This document shows, one piece after another, positions 53,770 to 64,000 of a DNA stretch of 64,000 nucleotides (the first letter of the stretch is position 1; each line of letters opens with the position of its first letter). This DNA comes from Dactylis glomerata (Eukaryota > Streptophyta > Magnoliopsida > Poales > Poaceae): NCBI GenBank assembly GCA_007115705.1, contig QXEO01000727.1, positions 501,772 to 565,771 on the forward strand, read 5' to 3'. The translations under genes and the position numbers were made by a program. Under the pieces are notes generated by a model. That model ran no database searches. It was not told the origin of the DNA and saw only the letters and a program-made list of their open reading frames with translations.

Positions 53770-56700
53770 ATTGGAAAAGGTTATAAAAGGAGAACAACAA
53801 AAAAGCACACCCTGGCAGCCAATCATAGCGCAGAACTTTCTTCCCCACGGATCGGTCCGTAGGTGTTCATCTACACCATCCACTGCCACCGATCAAACGC
53901 AGGGAAATGCCCATCCAGAGCTGGGTGTGAACCCTAGCCCTCCCGATCCACCAAACCCTAGCCCCCGCCGATCCACCAACCCCTAGCCCCCCGATCCACC
54001 AACCCTAGCCATTCCTCTCCCCTCTCCCCTATCGGGTACCTAGTGCGGCGGCCACAAGACACACGCATCTGGCCGGATCCGCACCCACCCACCTCGACCT
54101 CCCCGTCCCTCCCCTCTCACGGGCCAGATCTCGCCGCGACCACCAGCCGCAGCCAGATCCGTCCGCCCGGCCGCCTCGCGAGGTTCATCGGTCCGCCGCT
54201 CACCCACGACCCCGCGGACACTTCTCTCGTCGGATCGGTGAGTTGGGAAATGCCGCTCCGTGCTATTTCGACGGATTTCTATTTGGCGGTTTGTTCTGAT
54301 CCGTGGTGGTGCGATTCCTCGATGCAGCGTGTGCGCGCTCTCGTGCGGAAGCGGAACGGCGGAGAAGAGCTCGGAGGCGATCTGAGAGGGAGGGGTGCGC
54401 GTCCCATTTCGTGCTCCTGTGGGTTGTGATCTGTTCCTCGGCTGTAGATCCGCGAAGGTACCTATCTATCTCTAGATCTACGCTTTCTGCTAATATATGC
54501 TCTGCATGGTATACTTCGCCATTCGAACTGTGAAAGCTCAGTTCTGTATGTGATTTTTCCCACCAAAGTCGATGATTTTTTTTTGGTGTTGTTACCTCTG
54601 TGGTGAAAATGCAATGTCTGATGTGCGTTCCATTTTGTTTGGCACAAGGGCTTGGTTCGTTCTGCCACTCTGAGAACACGTCTGGCCATGGAGACTCTGG
54701 TCATCTCGCAGCAGCGCAGCCAGCACCACCACTCCGGTCGCCGGAGGAAGCCGTCGCTGCACTTCTCATCGCCTCATCCCGTGCGTGGTTACCAGGCCTT
54801 CAACTGTCGCGCCTTCCAGTAGACCTACTGTTTGTTGAATAAAGGGTTTGTCTACTGGTATGTTTCCAAGTCCAATAGTTTAGCTTCTATATGCTGTTAG
54901 ATTTCTAGTTTGTCTACTGGTATGTTTCCAAGCCCAGAGCAACTAATTGTTCAAGTTTATATGGATGTATACATGTGTGCTCAAAATAAGGTGAAACCCA
55001 CTTACCTACCTTTCTATCCTACAGATATATTGTGCTATTATTTGGGTGCTACTGAACAATATGCTCTTAATCTGTTGCTATATTCTTTGCCAAATGCACA
55101 CAATATTTCTAGTAGACCTACTGTTTGTTGAATAAAGGGTTTAACTTGAATAGGCCACTTGAATTTTTCAATGCTTACTAGTTTCACTGGAACCAAACAA
55201 TTGTAATAGGTCATGCATGTGTACTGAATGCTCTTGAAAATTCTTCATTCATTGTGACAGGCTTCTTGAAATGCTAATAGTCTTTCAGTTCTTGTTGCCA
55301 GCTTTAAATTCATGCATGCTGCCCAGTGGTTGCAAGAACTCTCAATATTCATGCATGCCAGGCAGGGGACACTCGTCGTGGTTGACCTCCACGAGGTTGA
55401 GCCATTGGAGCTTCCTGGTGAGAGTCCCTGCTCCCTCCATATGTCCCTGTGTAGTATCGTTTTTATTGATGCTGGATTCTTTTTGATGCAAGATAATGTA
55501 CCCGTTAGTATGTAATAAGTAACCATATCTCTGTTTTTCATGGTGGTATACTGGTAGCGCTGTCAAGGTGTTGAACACACGATAATGATTTCATAATCGA
55601 ACAGTCATATCTATATTTGTTTGATTTAGTATTTACAAATCTGCTGGTTAATGCCCCTGTTAGCTTATTCATCAAGAATGGAACAATCCAGTAGTAGTAT
55701 TCTTTCTCAATAATGTATCAAGTATCAATTGATGTTGTACCAGTCACTTGTATGTCTTTCTTAGAATAAATCCTACTGGCTCATTATTTATGGCCCATTC
55801 AGCCCCAACTAAACTCAAATGCACAACACATGAAAAAACAGTAGCCATTGCCAATCACACTCACAACCTTGCTTTTGATCACATTGACAGGTATGCAACA
55901 GCCAGCAAGAAGGGACCTGGAGGTTGGAAGCCAAGAACCTGGAACTCTTGCGCCAACTTGTCTAGACTATAGTAATAGCAGACTGTGTAAGCTTCGTAAC
56001 CTTGCTCTTTGCAGCTCCTCTGTCATCTTCATGGTCCCGGTAACTTGAGAAGCTAATCTGCTTATTTTGTGCATTAATATCATGTTAGTCTAGCTCCTAC
56101 TGTTTGTGCATTAATATCTTGCTACCATCTTATCTATCTAGTTAGTAATTTGTGTCATGCTCCACGGCCTGGATAATTGATTAATTGGTCTATTTCTTGT
56201 AGTCTTGCACGTTAATTACTAGTGTGTATCGGCATAACTATCTACCAAGTGCATAACATTCCCCAGTGTTAATATGTACTCCATATTCTTTTCAAGTTAG
56301 ATGAAATGTGCTTCTTCCTCCATATTTTTGTGTGGTTCTAATATACTGTTAAAAGCTTGTGGTTATCTACTTATAAAGTACCAATTCAAAATGCTTGGAT
56401 ATTCATGCCTTAGAAGTTCTGTATTTTGTAAATGCAAAATGATGGGATATACTGCTGTTGGTTTAATGTTGGAGTGAGCCAGTATTTAAAGCTGCTTACA
56501 TAAGCATAGTTGTTACTGTTGTTGAATATCTCTGCTGCCATTGATGGAGGATTCTATCACTGATGATAATGAGCACATAAGTTGAATGTACTGGCAGTTT
56601 TGGTTCAGTTGGTTATATATCCTGCTGTGCTTTATGTTATCCTGTTTCTGATCGTTTTGATCTGTGGTGTAGGTTGCAAGTTGAAGGGAACGTGAGCACT

Positions 56701-57120
56701 GGGAGCAGTGCACACTGGGAGCAGTCGGCAGGTTTCTGTGGCGTTGGTTGAGGCGAGAAGGTATTCTCTTCGCTTTTTCTTGTATCATTTCTTGTTTCTT
56801 ATCTGTTGTGGTCTGGTATGTGCTTATGCTAGGCTGTTAGTTCTTGGAGTTTGACCTAGCAGCAGGCTTTATTGTTCTAAGCCTATTAGTATATATTTTT
56901 GTAGTGACCAAACGCTGCTTTTGATCATATTGACAGATATCCAGCTCGTTGCCTATGAGGTCCTGATTATCGAGCAGCAAGAAGGGACCTGGAGGTTGGA
57001 AGCTAAGTCCAGTCGGAGATAGTTTGCTGGAAGATACTAGTCTGTAATGTTATAATTGTTATGTCACACTATGTAATACTGTTGCGAGATTGTAAGCTAT
57101 GCGAATGATGGAAGTTTCAT
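53770..57120 (+). other. Transcript-like region inside the Spm-type element
   Basis: A plus-strand gene-like layout without a long frame. A C-rich, CCCTAGCC-repeating leader (53930-54237) ends at a good donor (GGATCG|GTGAGT at 54238). An acceptor (GATGCAG) lies near 54328, and a second donor near 54457 (GCGAAG|GTACC). GC-rich blocks at 54650-54830 and 55300-55430 look exonic; the latter can encode AAQWLQELSIFMHARQG and VVVDLHEVEPLELPG before a GTGAGAG donor. A terminal block after TTGACAG is present twice (55871-55932 and 56917-57003). I cannot name a product. It may be captured host-gene exons or a long non-coding RNA gene. Confidence 0.5.
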
Positions 57121-57569
57121 ATTTTGTTTTGTGCTGTTAATAAAATGTTGTGATCCTACTATTATTTTATTTGGGCTGGATTGTTATTGGTTTTCACTAT
57201 ATTGAAAATAAAGAGGCCAGGGCCCAAACCATTGAACGGCCATGATACAAATATTAGGAAAAAAGTGTGCAAATTAGAAAATAATAAATTGGCTGAAAGA
57301 AAAGCCCAAAAGTAATGGACTCTAAAAGGCCAAGGCCCAAAATCGAAAAAGGTGGTAAAAAGGCCCAGGCCCAAACAAGAATTGGATAAAAATATATAAA
57401 CAAGGTTGAGTTATTGGGCTTGGCCCATGTAGATCACTGAAATGGACTGGGCTGATTTCGATTTACATGTCTGCCACGTGTATGCCACCTGTATTCCACG
57501 TCGGATTGCTGATGTGGCCTCCTGCCACGCGTATGCCATGTCGGATTGCTGATGTGGTCTCCTCAAATT
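57121..57569. other. AT-rich spacer with GGCCCAA words
   Basis: AGGCCCA/GGCCCAAA words recur about ten times. No gene is seen. Confidence 0.4.
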
Positions 57570-57781
57570 GCCCATGACGATAATGAATCATCATAAGCGT
57601 TATGACGGTCCAATATCGTCATAGACGGTTATGACGATCTCAGTGAATTCGTCATGTTCGATCATCAACGACGCCCCGTTTTTGACGATCATTTTTTCGT
57701 CATAAAATCGTCATAGATCAACCATTATGACGATCTAGTGACGAAATTAGAGCGTCAGTAGTCAACACATTTCTTGTAGTG
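57570..57781. repeat. Right subterminal motifs of the Spm-type element
   Basis: About ten ATGACGAT/ATCGTCAT-like motifs in both orientations up to the terminus, the arrangement used by TnpA-type proteins. Confidence 0.8.
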
Positions 57782-58095
57782 CTAGTAGCTCAGGATCTCT
57801 ATGGTTATGGCTTTCGTACTCAGGTAGGTTGGATGCCATGAGTGTTCTAAACAAACAACTCATTTTAATTCCATTTTCTTTTGAAAAGGTAGATTTATTT
57901 TGTCTTCGAGACTGTGCATCAAGCCAATGGACCTAGCCAACAACTAGATATGCTACAAGTTACAAATAGATAGTTGTATAATGTGCCATCACCCCTAAGT
58001 AGTGTAATTAGTACATAATCCAATGAGCTCTATAATTCCAAGGAGCAAAAAAAGGGAAAACATACACAACTGCCTACATACACAATTGACCATAG

Positions 58096-58645
58096 TCAAC
58101 TGGCTACAAGAATTAAAATAATATATTTGTGCTTAGTTAGAGGAGAGAGAAGAGGAGTGAGCTTTTTTTTTGGTCTTATAAAATTTCATTATGCTGTCAA
58201 AAAGAAAGGAAAACCAAATTTGTACAATTTTTGCAACTGATCATATTGCTAGTACTCATTAAAGCAAAATTACAACATTTAAAGGAAGTTGTTGCTTCAC
58301 AGTACTTGTTTTAGCCCTGCATCGCCTCTATGGAAAAGGAAGTTACTGTTTCATTTCAAAGGCATGTTTTAGCTCCGGATAACCCAAATGTAGCTTAAAG
58401 ATCTTTCCCATTTTAGATAGCTCCAGTAGTATTTTATGGGAGATTAGGAGTGAGCTTTTATGCAAGAGCCAGCTCTAGCACATGCTCCTAGTCACTTTGT
58501 GAGAGTGGATGGTGGGCCATATATTAATAAAATAGTACTACTTTTTTATAATCAAGTATTATACATATTAGCTATAAATGACATGACAAATCAACTATAT
58601 CCAGCTGCTGACTACACTATTGTTCTTGCTCTTGCACCTCGCGGG
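58096..58645. other. Intergenic sequence between copies B and C
   Basis: No supported feature. Confidence 0.4.
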
Positions 58646-59345
58646 AGGGTGTGGAGTGTTGCATACTAGCTTCATCGCCAATACACAATGTTGATACTTC
58701 CCTTAAAGTTGTTTGCGGTGCTCCGACCAAATTTCATATCTCCGGCTGGGTAGGGCTGAGATGCATGACAAACTTGTTAGTCGAAAAATGCATATTATAA
58801 TTTTAGTTATCCATCGACAATTCCCGATCCCTTCTATGCCTAAACCTAGCAAATTCAAACCCCAATATATGCGGAGACACACCAAATGATGCATGAAGTT
58901 TGATTGGATGATTCCAAAATAGAAATAAAATGAGTAAGCTATTCATTTTCTTCCTAGGGAGGCGTTTCTATTTATAAGAGAACTTTGCTAGCGAGTGATA
59001 TGAACTCATTGGTCCTCTAGTAGCTGAGACCTGAGAATCTCTTTGGTTATGAATTTCGTACTTAGGTAGGTTGGATGCCATGACGGTTCTAAGCAAGCAA
59101 CACCTTTAATCCATATTTTTTTAAAGGTACTTTCCTCCGTCCATTTTTATACTAAGATCTTGTAGAAATTTTAATATATTTTAATTTATAAACTAAAATA
59201 AGTGAACCTACACATAAAATATATCTACGTATATGTATTTTGGTATATATCTAATCTATTTCCTACAAGATCCTACGAAAATAGACATAGGGAGTATATT
59301 CTTTTGTCTCCAAACCTCTGCATCAAGGCGATGGACCTGGCCAAC
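58646..59345. repeat. Segmental duplicate copy C
   Basis: Matches the middle of copies A and B (CCCGATCCCTTCTATGCCTA, ATGATGCATGAAGTTTGATT, TTGGATGCCATGA, then CATCAAGGCGATGGACC). It keeps uninterrupted sequence at the Harbinger and Spm insertion points and carries its own MITE at 59130-59294. Confidence 0.82.
59128..59296. mobile_element. Stowaway-like MITE in copy C
   Basis: A 165-bp element (59130-59294) with imperfect inverted ends containing CCTCCGTCCATTTTTAT and ATAGACATAGGGAG, and inner arms ATCTTGTAG/CTACAAGAT. TA borders both sides. The empty site AAAGGTAGATTT is present in copies A and B. Confidence 0.78.
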
Positions 59346-59529
59346 AACTATACTTGAGTTTCCTAGTGAAGCCGAAAACAATTTTAGCACATTGATATAC
59401 TCCCGACCGTCGTTGCCGTTCCAGACCTGCATGCAGCCCCTACAAGGCCTTCTGCGACGACGTCAGCATGCATGCTCGTTGCAACGCTCTCGGCGTTCAG
59501 GGTGGCAATAGCTTGAGTTGACTCACAAG
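59297..59529. other. Short sequence with a possible Cys-containing gene scrap
   Basis: Frames over 59400-59520 are GC-rich and can encode a short Cys-containing peptide (ACSPYKAFCDDVSMHARC), but with no start, length or family support. I make no gene call. Confidence 0.25.
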
Positions 59530-59691
59530 TACTCCCTCCGTTTCAAAATATAAGATGTTTTAGCTTTGTGAAGCAAATGTATTTAGACATCTTTTAGTAT
59601 GTAGATTCACTCAAATATACACACTAAAACATGTCTAGATACATTTGCTTCACAAACCTAAAACATCTTATATTTTAAAACGGAGGGAGTA
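59530..59691. mobile_element. Stowaway MITE
   Basis: A 158-bp palindromic element (59532-59689) starting CTCCCTCCGTTTCAAAATAT and ending in its near reverse complement, flanked by TA on each side. Confidence 0.92.
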
Positions 59692-60420
59692 CAGTACTTG
59701 GTGAAGATGACTGACACAAGTACGCATGGGCTGCACATAGACCGGATACACTGACAAGTCAGCAAAATACGAGGTCAAGGACTACTTTTAGTCAGAGCAA
59801 TTTAGGACCGTACGTAGGTGGACATATTGAGTTTAAGGACTTCTTTTAGACCTCGCCAACAAGTTCGAGGATGGTGGATACATTTCACTCTTGTCTATCT
59901 CGGCTGGTATTTTTGGCTTGGCATGGATGAGAGGACACTTTGGGCATTCTAAATAAACTAAGAAGCGACACATGGTTTGAGTAACGTGACTGCTTTTGAT
60001 AACTCATGGCGGTGGTATTGTGGCACCAAAAATCTAGACGGCATGCAGTGGTATTTTGGCAAGCGAGGGCTTTCCGGTGCTATTTTGGCAAGTCTTGTCT
60101 TGACTGATGGTATTGTGCCTATTCTATTTGCCTTGAGAATTATTAACCTGACACGCCTCGACTTATCCTTCCCTAATGTACTTAACCATTGTCGTGTCTC
60201 TCTTCTCAATTTCTACTGTGGTGCACCGAGTACTCGAAAACTCATCCTCCTATCTTTTCTCTCACCAAATTGATATGAGCATTTTTCAGATGTTTTTTAG
60301 GGTATGCTTGTTGAAAGGCTTTTTTTGTTTGAGCAAGAAAATCCAAATACTATTCACCATTTATGTTGTCATCTTCACTTCCCAGGTTCCCATGATGTGG
60401 ACATGCGGTAGTCATGAAAC
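59692..60420. other. Intergenic sequence
   Basis: No supported gene or repeat. Confidence 0.4.
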
Positions 60421-61262
60421 AAAACTTTATGTAAATGTTAATTGGATCATTAGCACTAAGCCTTGTTGATAGGTAGTTGTGAGTAAATAACAAAAAAATA
60501 CCATAATTGAGGCAATCGTGTCAGATAACTACCAAAACAGTTCGTGTTGTCACATAACTACCACTATTCAGGCATGTTCACAACAAACAGCACTGATTTC
60601 TTGATTTAGCCATGCTAACACGTTTTCTGACCGGTGAGTCCCACCTGTCAGTCCTATATGGCAAGTGAAACCCTAGCAGCAATTTATAATTTTGTAAAAG
60701 GGTTCCCTCCTCAGACCCACCGGGCCGACCTGCTAGCTGTACTGTACACATTGGTCGATCTGCATCCGCCATATGGATGGTGAGCACGGTTGCTGATGAA
60801 CTCCAAGTCCAGCTCGTCGTGGGTGGCCGTTCAATTACAAGTTACTCATGGGTTTAGCCACATTGCTGACTGCTAGGTATCTAGAAAGCAAAAAAAAAAC
60901 TTTATGTAAATGTTAATTGGATCATTAGCACTAAGCCTTGTTGATATGTAGATGTGAGTAAATAACAAAAAATTACCACAATTGAGGCAATTGTGTCAGA
61001 TAACTACCAAAACAGTTTATTTTGTCACATAACTACCACTATTCAGGTATGTTCGCGACAAATAGCACTAATTTCTTGATTTAGCCATGCTAACACGTTT
61101 TCTGACCGGTGAGTCCCACATGCCTCCTATATGGCAAGTGAAACCCTAGCAGCAGTTTATAATTTTGTAAAATAAAAGGGTTCCCTCCTCAGACCCACCG
61201 GGCCGACCTGCTAGCTATACTGTACACATTGGTCGATCTGCATCCGCCATATGGATATGGTA
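60421..61262. repeat. 475-bp tandem direct duplication
   Basis: 60421-60895 is repeated from 60896; the second copy is cut by the Sirevirus LTR at 61265. Both copies include the broken N-terminal part of the unidentified gene family (60700-60840 and 61187-61262). The copies differ at a modest number of sites. Confidence 0.88.
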
Positions 61263-61264
61263 AG

Positions 61265-63114
61265 TCAAAGGACACAGATGTCGCCTAGAGGGGGGGGGTG
61301 AATAGGCGATTAAAACTTTTACGAAAGGCTTGTACAAATGCGGAAATAAACTAGCGTTTAATTTTTCAAGCTTACAAAACCTAAATAGACTAGGCTCACC
61401 TATGTGCACCAACAACTTATGCTAAGCAAGACAAGTAGCAAGGTGATAGCAAGATATATAACTTCAAGCACGATGGCTATCACAAATGTAAAGTGCATAA
61501 GTAGTGGAGCTCGGATAAGAGTTACCGAGGCACGAAGGAGACGAAGATGTATCCCGAAGTTCACTTCCAAAGGAAGCTAGTCTCCGTTGGAGAGGTGTGG
61601 CGGCTTAATGCACTCCGAACGCCACAAAGGCCTCACCTTGAGATGTGGTAGCACAATGCTCACCAAATGCCACAAAGGCTCACCTCAAGATGCGGAGGCA
61701 CGCTACACACCAAACGCCACAAAGGCTCACCTTATTCTCCTCGCACTCTCGCACAAAGCAAGATGCCACGATCCACTATGGGACACTTGAGGGCGGTCAC
61801 CGAACCCGTACAAGCTTGGGGCAATCTCCACAACTTAATTGGAGGCTCCCAAGAATCGCCACAAAGGCACCACAAAGGTTGGGGAATCTCCACAACTTAA
61901 TTGGAGGCCCCAAGAATATGCCACAAAGGCCACTAAGCCGTCTAGGGTTCCAAGAACCCAAGAGTAACAAGCTCACAACTTCCACTTACCGAATCTCCGA
62001 GGAGAACTCAAACCGATGCACCAAATGCAATGGTAAGAGCACACAAAGTGCTCAAATCCTTCTCACTCAAATCCTACCAAAGCAACTAATGCTATGGAGA
62101 GATATGAGAGAAAGAACAAAGGAAATCCACAAAGAACTCCAAGATCTAGATCCAATAGGTTCCCCTCACTTAGAGGAGATTTTGATTGGTGGAAAGATAG
62201 ATCTAGATCTCCTCTCTCTTTTCCCTCAAGAAGATGCAAGAATCATTGGAGGGATTGAGAGATAGAGCAAAGCTTCAAGGTCAACAATGGAGGAGAGAGA
62301 GAATAGGAAGCCAACTAGCCCAAGGAGGAAGAAGGGGCCTTTTGTAGGTCCCCCACAAAAACTAGCCGTTGCTGGGCACTTACCCCGGAGTCTCCGGCCT
62401 TGGAGGCCGGAGTCTCCGGTGCCCCGGGGTCATTCGGGGGCCTCAGGACGGACGAATCAGGTGCCAGGCCGGAGTTGGGCCGGAGACTTTGCGTCTCGGG
62501 CCGGAGACTCCGGCCACCCAAAAACTGGCAGCAACACCAATACGAAAACGACCATAACTTGAGCATCCGGACTCCATTTTTGATGATCTTGGGCTCGTTG
62601 GAATCACAACAACGAGCTCTACAAGTATATGCATAGAAACATCATAGTCCAACAAGGGAGGATAAAACCAAATGATGATAGGTTTGACCTCTCTTCAAAG
62701 ACGAACGGTAAAACCTCCAAACACCAAAAACTCAATAAGTGTTTCATGCAAAATCCGTTTTTGATGAGCTAGAGCTTGTCATGGAAATAACCACAAGCTC
62801 TAGAACCTCACATGGATAAAAGCCAAATAAGAACCAAGAAAGATGATGCCAAGAATGCAAAGGTTTGAGCTCTCTCCGGAACAATACGACTAAGTTACTC
62901 ACTCGAGAGCCCCTCTTGATAGTACGGCTACCGATCCTATAACCCGGTCTCACAACTAATACTATGAGACCGGTAAGAAAGAAACCCTATCAAGAACATA
63001 CCTTTTCCTTGCGCATTCCACTTGAGCTAGATTATGACCGTCTTGTCTTCCTCAAGTTAGAACACCTTTCTTGATCTTGATTGCTTGGTGAAGTCTTGCG
63101 AATTGCTCCCCCAT
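61265..63114 (-). mobile_element. Sirevirus LTR, partial and interrupted
   Basis: Closely matches the LTRs at 2935 and 11610 from its first bases (here TCAAAGG instead of TGAAAGG, so the terminal G is mutated). It runs about 1850 bp, until a gypsy element cuts in at 63115. The CCGGAGTCTCCGG palindrome block (62385-62510) is arranged differently from the other two LTRs. The remainder would lie beyond the window. Confidence 0.88.
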
Positions 63115-64000
63115 TGACAAGGGTATAGTTAATAGAGCCCGTTAGTTGAGTACCCCCTGAGGCCCGTTAAGCTAGGCCAATTGTAATAATAGTCGAATAC
63201 GAGTCTTTACCGTATGTCGATATTGTAATCTGTATCGGACCCTACCCGATCCTCGAGACCTGGCCACCTATATATAGGGGCCAGGAGGGACGGTGTAGGG
63301 CAGATTGAAAGCAAGCCAGGTTGAACACCCAGTTTACTTTCGGTACACACCTATTTCAAACTAACTTTACCTTCGAGTTCATCCGAGCCCTATCTCCCCG
63401 ATCCTAAGTCCTTCATCTAGGACATTTGTCGAGTTAACCCCTCGTCAATTGCGCCGACCATGGGGACCTGGGCGTGGAATCATGAATTCGACGGCTTTTT
63501 CGCTTTAGCCAACAGCATTACAGAAGTCGACGAAAATCAAGAGATGGAGTGACAATTGGAAGTTGAGCATCCTCATCGGGCCAATCGGGTTCATCCCGCC
63601 TCTCGGATTCGACGAAACCAGATCCGTCGGCAAGCAGGCCCGAAGCAGAGGAAACATTGAAGTCATCAGAAGACTCTTCCAGCGAGGTAAACTCGCCGGT
63701 CAGCTCAGAAAAAGCATCAATCGCAAAAGGCGACGAAATTCAGGAAAAAATCGACTCAGAAGAAAAAGCGTGTCAGACGCACAACAACTCAAAGGACTTC
63801 GCCGAGGGAAGCAGCGGCGTCTCCAAAGTACATCAGTTATGCGTCATTATCACTGAAGCAGAAGAAGGAAATAACAGCGAAGGAATCAAAAAGGTCGACA
63901 AGCAAGTCGACAAAATGAAAGATCACAACAAAAAGGGAAAAGAGGAAGTCCATGTCTCGGCTGGTGAATGGAGAATGATCAAGTCAGCCATTAATCATGG
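63115..64000 (+). mobile_element. Start of a second Tat gypsy element
   Basis: LTR 63115-63447 (333 bp, TGACAAGGG...CCCCTCGTCA), same family as 20359-28540 but on the plus strand. It is followed by a primer-binding site (ATTGCGCCGACCATGGGG from 63448) and a leader. A short frame opens at 63461 (MGTWAWNHEFDGFF) and stops at about 63552. The rest to the window edge has no clear gag. The right end lies outside the window, so the target duplication cannot be checked. Confidence 0.85.

Larger units (their letters stand above)
50054..57781. mobile_element. Non-autonomous Spm-type CACTA element
   Basis: 7728 bp with ends CACTACAAGAAATGTG and CACATTTCTTGTAGTG, closely like maize En/Spm ends, and a CTA duplication (50051-50053 and 57782-57784). 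Copies A and C show the uninterrupted site GGTCCTCTAGTAGCTGAG. Subterminal regions carry many ATGACGAT/ATCGTCAT motifs. No TNP2, TnpA or other transposase is found inside. The interior holds a minisatellite, a tRNA-like piece, a 661-bp array and a transcript-like region. Confidence 0.9.
49238..58095. repeat. Segmental duplicate copy B
   Basis: Matches copy A from GGTGTGGCTTTAAGGTGCG through CCTTTATAAGGGACC-type landmarks. It is interrupted by the Spm-type element (50054-57781), then resumes at 57785 to about 58095. Broken remains of the unidentified gene family sit at 49365-49500. Confidence 0.85.

Overview
This window is intergenic heterochromatin from a grass, most likely a large-genome Pooideae/Triticeae species. 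The evidence is Stowaway MITEs with CTCCCTCYGTTYC ends, a CACTA element with Triticeae-type CACTAGTRG ends and TTTAGTCCCGG subterminal repeats, Sirevirus (Copia) and Tat (Ty3/gypsy) retrotransposons, and GC-rich grass-type small genes. Nearly all of the sequence is transposable elements nested in one another. Everything was read by eye; no alignment or database search was run.

Layout, left. A non-autonomous Mutator-like element (779-31924; 9-bp target duplication AAAAATTAA on both sides) is split by a CACTA transposon (1156-31437; 3-bp duplication ATA). The CACTA carries two minus-strand genes: ORF2 (TnpA-like N-terminus plus Ulp1-type cysteine protease C-terminus, 1587-16505) and the TNP2 transposase (19306-30810). 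Each is interrupted by a retrotransposon: a gag-only Sirevirus (2935-14022; duplication ACCGG) in ORF2 and a Tat-lineage gypsy element (20359-28540; duplication ACAGG) in TNP2. With insertions subtracted, the CACTA was about 11.0 kb and the Mutator-like element about 0.87 kb. The gypsy element carries, antisense to pol, an intact small gene with its own TATA box and polyadenylation signal; it encodes two AT-hooks and a B3-like DNA-binding domain. Its 5' LTR/primer-binding-site junction is locally inverted.

Middle. A decayed L1-type LINE (about 32690-35310) holds a short interstitial telomere tract. A small island of non-transposon sequence follows: a heavy-metal-associated (HMA) domain gene that looks frameshifted, an intact arabinogalactan-protein-like gene (37025-37306), and an unidentified small gene (37787-38355). 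From about 38100 on, a segment of about 1.1 kb exists in three diverged copies (A 38098-40310, B 49238-58095, C about 58646-59345). Each copy took a different transposon at a site that is empty in its sisters: a PIF/Harbinger-type element in A (39020-40064), an Spm-type CACTA in B (50054-57781), and a Stowaway-like MITE in C (59130-59294). This gives built-in proof of their ends. A Copia element with 131-bp LTRs (40754-45628) and a truncated CACTA with a TNP2 pseudogene (about 46350-48862) lie between A and B.

Right. The Spm-type element in B has no transposase. It holds a 26-bp minisatellite, a tRNA-like remnant, a 661-bp tandem array and a spliced-transcript-like region with a duplicated terminal exon. 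The window ends in a 475-bp tandem duplication, a Sirevirus LTR (61265-63114), and, inside that LTR, the start of another gypsy element of the same family as the left one (63115 onward, opposite orientation).

The only coding regions that look both intact and possibly expressed are the antisense B3/AT-hook gene, the arabinogalactan-protein-like gene, the ORF in the Harbinger-type element (weaker) and the Sirevirus gag.
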